Below, piece by piece: positions 1 to 6,242 of a stretch of 19,286 nt of DNA. Source of the stretch: Bacillota bacterium (GTDB lineage Bacteria > Bacillota > Clostridia > DSM-8532); the NCBI GenBank assembly GCA_023459915.1, contig JAEWSN010000228.1, positions 1 to 19,286 of the forward strand. The letters are read 5' to 3'. A program made the position numbers and the translations under genes. The notes under the pieces were generated by a model. That model was not told the origin of the DNA, searched no databases, and saw only the letters and a program-made list of their open reading frames with translations. Numbering within the stretch: position 1 is the stretch's first letter; every line of letters starts with the position of its first letter.

Positions 1-959
1 TCCCGCACCGAGGGAGACATCATGACTTCAAAATGCGTCACCAGATTTCTGGCCGCATGGACAATCAGGTCATAATAGGCCTCCAGCGTGTCGATCCGCA
101 TCCAGGGCGTGTAGACCTCTTCCCACAAGGGATAGTCGGAGGCAGCCGAATCGTTGTCGGAACCGTCCGGGGTTTCATCCCCCGGCGCGACGGGCACGGG
201 GGTCGGTTCGGGCGTTGGCGCAGGTGTGGGCGCTGGCAGCGGCGGATCGAGGATGAATGTGTTTCGCGCATCCGGAAGGGCCACTCTTGCGATGATGGCC
301 GCCGCCTCCACGCGCGTCAGCCGATCCGCGGGACGAAATGTCCCACGGGGATCACTCCCCGAGAGCACGCCGGCGCGATACAGGAGAAAAATGCTGTCGG
401 CGTATGGGGTTTCCGCGGTGACGTCCGGCAGGACGTTCACCTCGTTGCGCAACGGATACTCCGCGCGGGGCAGGGCGCGCGCGAACAGATGGGCGGTCTC
501 GGCGCGGGTCGCCCGGCGGGTGAGGTCCGGAAACTCGCTGCCGCCAATGATTCCCTGCGCCACGGCATAATCGGCGTACGGCTTGTACCAGGGGGTTCCG
601 GTGGGAAACCGGCCATCTCCGCCGTGATAGATGTGATGCACGCGCGCCGACAGGGTCACCGCTTCCGCGAGCGTGACTCCCCCATCGGGATCGAACCCGG
701 TTCCCTTGCCCTGCATCAGCCCCAGCTCGAAGGCGGTGCTGATCACCTTGTCCCGTTCGTGTCCATACCAGTAGCGCTCATCCACATCCGCAAACTGCCC
801 CGGCACATACGCGCCGGACAGCTTGAAATGCGCCATGGACGCCACGTCGGCATTTGTTGTGCCCAACGTCGTGCCATCGGCCTGCGCCGACACGTGCAGG
901 CTCATCGTCAGCACAAGCAGCCACACACAAACAGACAGGATTCCCTTGCACCGCCTCAT
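1..959 (-). CDS. SLH-domain surface protein (partial, runs off left edge)
   Basis: The reading frame opens with ATG at 959 and stays open for 319 codons to the window edge, so the C-terminus is missing. Residues 1-28 are a signal peptide: a basic MRRCKG start, a hydrophobic core, then VSAQA as the likely cleavage site. Three SLH modules follow at about 42-110, 120-165 and 175-230, with typical segments such as FADVDERYWY, YADYAVAQGIIGG and FRPADRLTRVEAAAIIARV. SLH modules hold proteins to secondary cell-wall polymers. A Pro/Thr-rich linker (about 239-260, PTPAPTPEPTP) leads to an unidentified C-terminal region of at least 45 residues. The start overlaps the stop of the DUF2254 gene by ATGA, which implies translational coupling. 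Unlike the other SLH protein in this window, the anchor lies at the N-terminus. The family call is firm; the function of the cut-off domain is unknown. Confidence 0.9.
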   Translation of the reverse strand, partial: MRRCKGILSVCVWLLVLTMSLHVSAQADGTTLGTTNADVASMAHFKLSGAYVPGQFADVDERYWYGHERDKVISTAFELGLMQGKGTGFDPDGGVTLAEAVTLSARVHHIYHGGDGRFPTGTPWYKPYADYAVAQGIIGGSEFPDLTRRATRAETAHLFARALPRAEYPLRNEVNVLPDVTAETPYADSIFLLYRAGVLSGSDPRGTFRPADRLTRVEAAAIIARVALPDARNTFILDPPLPAPTPAPTPEPTPVPVAPGDETPDGSDNDSAASDYPLWEEVYTPWMRIDTLEAYYDLIVHAARNLVTHFEVMMSPSVR

Positions 960-2257
960 GCCACCGCCTCCATTTCATGCAGGATTTTTGCATACGCAAT
1001 GTCGTCATAACCGGTTGCCTCGAGCTGTCCACGCAGGCTCCGCACGTACCGGTCAATGGCCCCGTTGTTCTCCTCCGTGGCACGTTCCCGGATAAACCGC
1101 AGTGATTTGAGGACCGCAATCATCACGGACGCGTCCGCGTGCCCGTAATGGACAATTTGGTGATACGCGTCGTACAGCAGGGCATCAAACCGATTGGCCT
1201 CACAGATGACAAAACCGGCCTCGGTTTCCCCGCGCAGCGCAAGATACCCGCCGGAAAGATCCGCCAGGTCGCGCATCAGCAGGCCGATGATGTTGACACA
1301 GTGGATGGCCGTGTTCGGATCATTGACCCCGGGCGACAATGCCTTGACAGCGATTTCCACGATTTTCTGGATGGTGAAGCCAAAATCCTGGGCTTCCGTC
1401 CGCCGGTCTCCAATCATCACGCATTGCGCCAGTTCCCTGGCAATGGATTCATCCAGCTCCCCAGGCGGATTGGCTGCATCGTGAATGGGCTGGTAGACTG
1501 TCAGCATGCGTGTCCGCGAGGTGACAAACTGGCCGGAAACCTTCCGGAAAAGGATTTGCACGCCATGTTCCTGCGCGATGCGGCGCATGTGCGGGTAGTC
1601 AATCTCCTGAAGGTGCCCATCGTCCGGCGCGGTCAGTTCGGTGGCTGTCTTCATCACCGCCAGCGCCGCAAGGCCGGAATCCGGATACGGTTCCGACGCC
1701 GCCACAAACTTGTGATAGGAAGCAATACAGGCGGACGCTTCCTGCTGGAGCCGCCGGATGAGCCCGCTGGCCTGGATGTAGGTGGAGACGCTGTGGACAA
1801 ACACCAGAAAATACACCAGCCCCACAATGACGTACAGCACCCCCACACCGGCCGCCAGCACCAGGGTTTCCTGCCGATCTGTCTTGAGCAGCAGCAGGGA
1901 GGTGATGGCGTAGATGAAGCCGCTGAGAAAAACGCCAAAGGATTTCATGGTCGTCTGGTTGTTGAGGAAATTCTCCACCACACGCGGGGTGAACTGCGAG
2001 GAATACATGGTGAGCACCACCATCGCGGTGGAAAAGGTGAAGGTGGCGATGGTGATGAACGCGGAGGCGATGATGCCGAGGATGGCTTGCGCCAGCGGCG
2101 CGGACGTGAAGAACACGTCATGGACATACCGCGACATGGTGGCCCCGTGCCGTGTGTCAATAAAGGAGATGAACACGGAAAGCAGCAGGGCCCCCACACT
2201 ATACAGCGCCGGATACAGCCAAATGCTGGTTTTCATCCGGTTGAACAATTTCTTCAT
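956..2257 (-). CDS. DUF2254 family predicted membrane protein
   Basis: The product is 433 aa. Four hydrophobic segments lie in the N-terminal part, at about 13-33, 52-85, 106-125 and 131-155. A long soluble domain follows, carrying the segment EIAVKALSPGVNDPNTAI that is typical of DUF2254 proteins. The molecular function of this family is not established. I chose the ATG at 2257 because GGGGGAG lies about 6 nt upstream; a TTG at 2320 would extend the protein by 21 residues but its start falls in repeat DNA and has poor spacing. The gene follows mscS on the same strand after 178 bp of repeat-bearing DNA and overlaps the downstream SLH gene by 4 nt. Co-location with an osmotic channel hints at an envelope role, which is inference. 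Confidence 0.85.
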   Translation of the reverse strand: MKKLFNRMKTSIWLYPALYSVGALLLSVFISFIDTRHGATMSRYVHDVFFTSAPLAQAILGIIASAFITIATFTFSTAMVVLTMYSSQFTPRVVENFLNNQTTMKSFGVFLSGFIYAITSLLLLKTDRQETLVLAAGVGVLYVIVGLVYFLVFVHSVSTYIQASGLIRRLQQEASACIASYHKFVAASEPYPDSGLAALAVMKTATELTAPDDGHLQEIDYPHMRRIAQEHGVQILFRKVSGQFVTSRTRMLTVYQPIHDAANPPGELDESIARELAQCVMIGDRRTEAQDFGFTIQKIVEIAVKALSPGVNDPNTAIHCVNIIGLLMRDLADLSGGYLALRGETEAGFVICEANRFDALLYDAYHQIVHYGHADASVMIAVLKSLRFIRERATEENNGAIDRYVRSLRGQLEATGYDDIAYAKILHEMEAVA

Positions 2258-2321
2258 ATGGTGCTCCCCCGCTTCCCTGCCGGATGGTTCAGGCCAATGG
2301 CTATTTACCCACAGTTTCAAT

Positions 2322-2438
2322 CCTTTATCTGATGACGCAATTCAATCCCTTGCCTGATGACGCGGATTTCTGGTGACGCGAACTCACGCCTTTGTCTGGT
2401 GACGCGACTTCACGCCTTTATCTGGTGACGCAAACTCA
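2322..2438. repeat. Imperfect tandem repeat, about 26-bp unit, in mscS-DUF2254 gap
   Basis: About four to five copies of a unit with the core CTGGTGACGC followed by a variant of AACTCACGCC run from just upstream of the DUF2254 gene to the stop codon of mscS. Two units (about 2384-2435) are full 26-mers beginning TTTGTCTGG or TTTATCTGG. Others are shortened to 21 bp or have GATGACGC in place of GGTGACGC. The last unit includes the mscS stop codon, so the array looks built from the 3' end of that gene. No hairpin with a T-tract is evident, so a terminator role is not supported. Confidence 0.8.
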
Positions 2439-3242
2439 CGCCTTCAACTGATGAAGATGCACATCCATCTGCGGGAACGGAATGGACAGGCCCTCGGCGT
2501 CAAAGCGTTGCTTCACCTGCTCGATGACGTCGAAATGAACCGTCCAGTAGTCCGCGGCGTTCACCCACACGCGAACCGTGTAGTTGACCGCGCTGTCGGC
2601 GTGCTGCGACATCCGGACAAATGGCTCCGGGTCCTTGAGTGTCAGCGGATGGCCGGTCACAATTTCCGTCAGCACGGCGACAACCTTTTGCGCGTCGGCC
2701 TCGTAGCCGGCTCCAAAGGTGAAATCCACGCGCCGTGTCGGCTTTTCGGAATAGTTGGTGATGCTCGCGTTGGAGAGCGCACCATTGGGAATGCGGATGA
2801 CCTTGTTGTCCACCGTCACGAGATCCGTGTACAGAATCTGGATGCCCTCAACGGTGCCGCTGTGCCCGGCCGCGTCGATATAGTCGCCGACCTTGAACGG
2901 CCGGGTGACCAGAATCAGCACCCCGCCCGCGAAGTTCGACAGGGAACCCTGAAAGGCCAGACCGACCGCCAGCCCGGCGGCCCCGAAGATCGCCACGAAG
3001 GAGGTGGTGTCAATGCCGAGAATGCCCACAATCGCCACCACGAGCAGCACCTTGAGCGCCGCGTTGACCAGGGACTTGATGAACGGCTTGAGCGTGGCGT
3101 CAAACTGCTTCTTGTCCAGGATGGCGCCCAGCTTTTTTGTGACCCACTTGATCAGCATCAGGCCGACCAGCAGGACCACAAGGGCAAACGCAATGCTTTT
3201 GACAACCGGCAGCGCCAGATTGATGAAATCCACCATGTTCAT
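2436..3242 (-). CDS. mscS: Small-conductance mechanosensitive channel, MscS family
   Basis: This 268-aa protein forms a tension-gated channel in the cytoplasmic membrane that releases solutes on osmotic downshock. N-terminal hydrophobic helices lie at about 8-30 and 60-85. The glycine/alanine-rich pore helix follows, with FGAAGLAVGLAFQGSLSNF. The beta domain contains RPFKVGDYI, GTVEGIQILYTDLVT and IPNGALSNASITNYS, all hallmarks of MscS. The length is close to that of E. coli MscS. GGGAGG lies 3 nt before the first ATG (3242) and 9 nt before a second in-frame ATG (3236), so translation may begin at the second. The gene has its own promoter and heads the mscS-DUF2254-SLH run. Its last codons lie in the tandem repeat that follows. 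Confidence 0.93.
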   Translation of the reverse strand: MNMVDFINLALPVVKSIAFALVVLLVGLMLIKWVTKKLGAILDKKQFDATLKPFIKSLVNAALKVLLVVAIVGILGIDTTSFVAIFGAAGLAVGLAFQGSLSNFAGGVLILVTRPFKVGDYIDAAGHSGTVEGIQILYTDLVTVDNKVIRIPNGALSNASITNYSEKPTRRVDFTFGAGYEADAQKVVAVLTEIVTGHPLTLKDPEPFVRMSQHADSAVNYTVRVWVNAADYWTVHFDVIEQVKQRFDAEGLSIPFPQMDVHLHQLKA

Positions 3243-3269
3243 GTTCCTCCCGAATGCTTGTTTTCTGTC

Positions 3270-3297
3270 ATTATATCAAACTTGTCCGGGGAGACAA
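3270..3297 (-). promoter_or_regulatory. Promoter of mscS
   Basis: On the minus strand a perfect TATAAT (3275-3270) is preceded by TTGTCT (3297-3292) with a 16-bp spacer. Transcription would start about 20 bp before the ribosome site GGGAGG. The -10 box is strong and the -35 box matches consensus at four of six positions. Confidence 0.65.
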
Positions 3298-3320
3298 AAT
3301 CTGTCAGCCATTGCCATCGG

Positions 3321-3349
3321 TTGACGCGGGCAACGGGCCGTGCTACTGT
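3321..3349 (+). promoter_or_regulatory. Putative promoter of fetAB
   Basis: TTGACG (3321-3326) and TACTGT (3344-3349) are separated by 17 bp, about 27 bp upstream of the fetA start. The -35 box is good; the -10 box is weak. It lies divergent to the mscS promoter in the same intergenic region. Confidence 0.45.
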
Positions 3350-3375
3350 CGGGGTGCACGGGAAGGAGGCCATCC

Positions 3376-4032
3376 ATGCCGATACTGCAATGCCAGCATG
3401 TCTCCTACGCACCACAGCAAACACCCATTCTCAAGGACATCTCCCTCACAGTGGAAACGGGAGACTTCATCTCCGTCACCGGTCCGTCCGGCAGCGGCAA
3501 AAGCACCCTTCTCAAGCTGTTCAGCGATCTGCTCAGCCCCACGGAGGGTCAGTTCCTGTTCAACGGAAGCCCCTATGAAACATACCGGCCCACGGCACTG
3601 CGCATGCAGGTCGCGTACTGTTTCCAGACCCCCCATCTGTTCGGGGAGACGGTTGAGGACAACCTGCGGTTTCCCTTTCACATCCGCAAGGAAAAATATG
3701 ATCCGGACCGGGTCTCGGCGCTTTTTGAGGAATTCAGGATGTCCCCGGATCAGCTTTCCAAACGGATTGGCACCCTCTCGGGCGGCGAAAAGCAGCGCAT
3801 TTCGCTGATCCGCAGCCTGTTGTTCCTTCCCGCGGTGCTGTTGCTCGACGAGATCACTTCCGCGCTCGACGTGGACAACACCGCGCTTGTGGAATCCATC
3901 ATCCGCCGGCGCCACGAGCAGGGCATCACCATCCTCTGGGTCACCCACAGCCCCGAACAGAGCCGCCGGCACGCCAACCGGCTGTTGACGCTTGAAGATG
4001 GCAGCATCCGCTCCCTGGAGGCAATCCGATGA
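3376..4032 (+). CDS. fetA: ABC transporter ATP-binding protein, FetA (YbbL) type
   Basis: A 218-aa ATPase that should energise the membrane partner encoded directly downstream. All nucleotide-binding motifs are intact: Walker A GPSGSGKST (36-44), Q-loop Gln84, signature LSGGE (134-138), Walker B LLLDE (155-159) and H-loop His191 in VTHSPEQ. The short single-domain form fits FetA/YbbL, known in E. coli as part of an iron exporter that raises resistance to oxidative stress. The start at 3376 has AAGGAGG 6 nt upstream; an in-frame ATG at 3340 lies on top of the likely promoter and was rejected. The stop overlaps the fetB start as ATGA. Substrate assignment rests on the partner and is not proven here. 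Confidence 0.88.
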   Translation: MPILQCQHVSYAPQQTPILKDISLTVETGDFISVTGPSGSGKSTLLKLFSDLLSPTEGQFLFNGSPYETYRPTALRMQVAYCFQTPHLFGETVEDNLRFPFHIRKEKYDPDRVSALFEEFRMSPDQLSKRIGTLSGGEKQRISLIRSLLFLPAVLLLDEITSALDVDNTALVESIIRRRHEQGITILWVTHSPEQSRRHANRLLTLEDGSIRSLEAIR

Positions 4033-4793
4033 ATGCAAATGACATTTCCATCCCTTCCCTGTTGCTCACCTCGTCACTTGTCCTTGTCACCCTGTTCTTC
4101 TCTTACTGGCAACGGCTAAAGCTGGAGAAGGACATCCTCATCGGGGTGGCGCGGGCGGTCGTCCAACTGGTTTTGGTCGGCTTCGCGCTCGAATATGTGT
4201 TCGGATTCCGCAACCCCCTGTTCACCACCCTGCTGCTCCTGTTCATGATCTTCAACGCGGCCGTCAACGCGGCCAAGCGCGGCAAGGCGGTTAATAACGG
4301 CCTCGCCATCTCCTTTGTCTCCATTCTTTGCGGCGCCTTGGCAACCCTCGCCGTGCTGCTGCTTTCGGGGATCATCGCGTACGAACCGGATCAAATCATT
4401 CCCGTCAGCGGCATGATTGTCGGCAATGCCATGGTGGCCCTGGGACTGTGCTACCGGCAAATCACCGCCGATTACAGGAACAAGCGGGAAGAGGTGGAAA
4501 CCAAGCTGGCCCTGGGCGCCGACATCATGCCCTCCTCCATCGAAATCATCCGGGATGCCATCCGCACCGGTATGCAACCGACCATCGATTCGGCAAAAAC
4601 ACTGGGCATTGTCTCCCTGCCGGGCATGATGACCGGCTTGATTCTGGCCGGCGCGTCCCCGCTGCAGGCCATCAAGTACCAAATCATGGTCACCTTCATG
4701 CTCCTGTCCACAACCGCCATTTCCTCTTTTCTGGCCTGTTATCTCTCCTATCGGGGCTTCTTCAACCGGCGCAAACAGCTGGAAATGCCCTGA
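4029..4793 (+). CDS. fetB: ABC transporter permease, FetB (UPF0014/YbbM) type
   Basis: A 254-aa integral membrane protein with about seven hydrophobic segments. It carries features of the UPF0014 family: an Arg-containing helix ARAVVQLVLVGFALEYVF, the segment VSGMIVGNAMVALGL, the cytoplasmic EVETKLALGAD loop, and LILAGASPLQAIKYQIMV near the C-terminus. Family members include E. coli FetB (iron export) and the plant STAR2/ALS3 aluminium-tolerance proteins. The 4-nt overlap with fetA indicates a coupled two-gene transporter. Iron or another metal is the likely substrate by homology. No terminator is visible in the 100 bp downstream, so read-through into the next plus-strand gene is possible. 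Confidence 0.9.
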   Translation: MNANDISIPSLLLTSSLVLVTLFFSYWQRLKLEKDILIGVARAVVQLVLVGFALEYVFGFRNPLFTTLLLLFMIFNAAVNAAKRGKAVNNGLAISFVSILCGALATLAVLLLSGIIAYEPDQIIPVSGMIVGNAMVALGLCYRQITADYRNKREEVETKLALGADIMPSSIEIIRDAIRTGMQPTIDSAKTLGIVSLPGMMTGLILAGASPLQAIKYQIMVTFMLLSTTAISSFLACYLSYRGFFNRRKQLEMP

Positions 4794-4901
4794 AATCGTT
4801 TCTCCGGGCTGTACAGCGGGTAAAAGCCTGTTATGCTCAACAAAAACATTGTCCCCAAGACCAACGTCACCCAACAGTCCGGCCGTTCAAGGAGAGTCAT
4901 G

Positions 4902-5609
4902 ATGCGCAAAATCCTGATGGATCAAGAGAGGGTAAACGAGAATCTGCCGAAACAGAGTCTGGCAGGCTGCAATCTACCGAAACAGTCCATGGCGGGCAAC
5001 CACCTGCCGAAACAGTCCACGGCGGGCAACCTACTGCCGAAACGATCCAGGCTGACTGCAGCAAGCCTGTGGCTCCTGTTGCTGTTCTTCCTTGTGCAAC
5101 TTGGCACAACGACCGGACTGGCCGCCGAGCCCTCCGAACGCGCCTTGCTGACCCTTGAGGGCACCTACGAGTTTTCCGTTTCCATCACCAACGCGGACGA
5201 TGCCAACACGGCCCTGCAGCATTCCTATCAATACACGGATCCGCTGCCGGCAGACCTTGTGCAACACACCTTCACCGTGGATGTCAAGGGTGTCGACGGC
5301 GAGTACCTGCTGTTCCACAAGGGCGAAGCCATCGACAACAGCGGGCTGGGCCGGGACAAAAAGACCTTTTTCTTCAGTTTTTTTCACAAGGTCACCTCCT
5401 CCGCCATGCAAAACATCGGCTATGAAATCAAGGCTTCGGTTGCCTATGACGAGGATTACGAAAGCTTCGACATCCTGTCGCCGGGCAAGGCCTCCCTGAT
5501 TGTCTTCACACAGAAGGATGGTGCGCCGGGCTATGGCTACATCGGCAATGGCACGCTGGAGATGTGGAAGCGAAACTCGACGCGAAAATCGGCAACAAGG
5601 AAGGCATGA
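4902..5609 (+). CDS. Exported ectodomain protein with N-terminal repeat (5' part of a frameshifted gene)
   Basis: I do not recognise the family. From the ATG at 4902 (AAGGAG 7 nt upstream; an adjacent ATG at 4899 is also possible) the protein is 235 aa. Residues about 14-49 are four copies of a decapeptide with the core LPKQSxAG. A hydrophobic signal segment follows (ASLWLLLLFFLVQLG, about 54-68, then TTGLAAE). The rest is a beta-rich ectodomain with segments such as LTLEGTYEFSVSIT, HTFTVDVKGVDGEYLLF and KASLIVFTQKDG. The last 15 residues, WKRNSTRKSATRKA, are abruptly basic and look out of frame. The overlapping minus-one frame supplies an acidic linker and a C-terminal anchor (5564-5839), so the two probably form one type I membrane protein. 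An ATG at 4989 inside the repeat would give a shorter signal peptide but lacks a ribosome site. Confidence 0.65.
   Translation: MRKILMDQERVNENLPKQSLAGCNLPKQSMAGNHLPKQSTAGNLLPKRSRLTAASLWLLLLFFLVQLGTTTGLAAEPSERALLTLEGTYEFSVSITNADDANTALQHSYQYTDPLPADLVQHTFTVDVKGVDGEYLLFHKGEAIDNSGLGRDKKTFFFSFFHKVTSSAMQNIGYEIKASVAYDEDYESFDILSPGKASLIVFTQKDGAPGYGYIGNGTLEMWKRNSTRKSATRKA
4941..5048 (+). repeat. 30-bp tandem repeat, 3.6 copies, in coding sequence
   Basis: Units at 4941-4970, 4971-5000, 5001-5030 and a partial 5031-5048 share the core CTGCCGAAACAGTC followed by GGCGGGCAAC. The unit is a multiple of three, so each copy adds ten residues with the pattern N-L-P-K-Q-S-x-A-G-x. It lies between the start codon and the signal segment. 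Confidence 0.92.
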
Positions 5610-5839
5610 CCGAGGCGGATCTGGCCGCCTTTGACGAATATGACTTCGAGAATCTGCCTCTGGAAACCGATGCCGACGCAGATGCGTCGACCGACACCGT
5701 GGAACCTGCCGGTGACAGCGACACGGATACGGCAAACACAACCGCGGACAAGAAATCGATGATCCCCACGATCCTCATCGCCGTACTGGCCGTGTTCCTC
5801 ATCCTCGTGGTGGTGCTGGTGATGAAAAAGAAAAAGTGA
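5564..5839 (+). pseudogene. C-terminal anchor segment of the preceding gene, minus-one frame
   Basis: The frame encodes 91 residues from a GTG at 5564: EAKLDAKIGNKEG, an acidic linker rich in Asp, Thr and Ala (about 33-60), a hydrophobic helix MIPTILIAVLAVFLILVVVLV, and a KKKK tail. That is a classic stop-transfer anchor lacking its own signal peptide. The GTG has only GGAG two bases upstream, a poor ribosome site. Adding one base near 5563 (GATGTGG to GATGGTGG) would give a smooth LEMVEAKLDAKIG junction with the upstream ectodomain. I therefore read this as the 3' part of a gene broken by a one-base loss, either real or a sequence error. A separate small anchored protein, or programmed frameshifting, is less likely. 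Confidence 0.6.
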
Positions 5840-5875
5840 CACGCGGACACGCGCAAACGTGTTGAGGTTCGGCGG

Positions 5876-6124
5876 TCAATCCCGGTTGGACATGACCGCT
5901 TCGAGCCAGGTTCCGGCTTCCGCTGTCAGCGGAATCACGTCCGACTGATTGAGCAGCGGCAGCCTGAATTTCCGGTTCAGCGTCATCATCAGCTGCAATC
6001 CGCTGGCAGGCCACGCCACGCCACCATTGTCAATGCTTCCCGTCATGTGCAGGGGCGGGGATTCACCGCTGTCGGCCGGGCACGCCGCCATTGCGGGTGG
6101 TGTGTGGGCGGCAACCGCAATGAC
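5876..6124 (-). pseudogene. Possible gene remnant upstream of PEP carboxykinase
   Basis: A minus-strand frame is open here and ends with a stop at 5876. Its protein-like tail includes GSIDNGGVAWPASGLQLMM, NRKFRLPLLNQSDVIPL and AEAGTWLEAVMSNRD. The pattern loosely recalls the region after the cupin domain in AraC-type regulators, but I cannot confirm it. There is no convincing ribosome site, and an upstream ATG near 6178 overlaps the promoter of the divergent gene. It may be a decayed fragment or chance. The rest of 5840-6154 shows nothing else I can support. Confidence 0.25.
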
Positions 6125-6154
6125 ACGTGATTGATATTTATTTACCATTCTTTT

Positions 6155-6183
6155 TTGACATATGACCAATACAGGCATAGAAT
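6155..6183 (+). promoter_or_regulatory. Promoter of the PEP carboxykinase gene
   Basis: A perfect TTGACA (6155-6160) and TAGAAT (6178-6183) are separated by an optimal 17 bp. The region upstream is A/T-rich (TTGATATTTATTTACCATTC), as in an UP element. Transcription would begin near 6190, leaving a leader of about 53 nt. No operator is evident. Confidence 0.85.
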
Positions 6184-6242
6184 AGACTCGGTTAAGATTC
6201 GACCCATATCAAGAAATGGTTTCCATCAGAAAGGAAGGGTGT

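Noticed and set aside
33..1010. Long plus-strand open frame of 325 residues
   Set aside because: It is Arg/His/Gly-rich with no recognisable domain and lies opposite the SLH-domain reading frame, which has a signal peptide and clear SLH motifs.
1139..2332. Plus-strand open frame of 397 residues opposite the DUF2254 gene
   Set aside because: Composition is typical of an antisense shadow of GC-rich coding DNA (many His, Arg, Gly, Gln); no ribosome site or domain.
2322..2438. Possible CRISPR-like or iteron origin array
   Set aside because: Units are degenerate with no spacers, and no replication initiator or AT-rich origin region lies nearby.
5358..5392. A- and T-rich runs in the ectodomain gene as the frameshift site
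   Set aside because: The first frame continues as plausible protein for another 55 residues after these runs; the break in composition comes later, near 5563.
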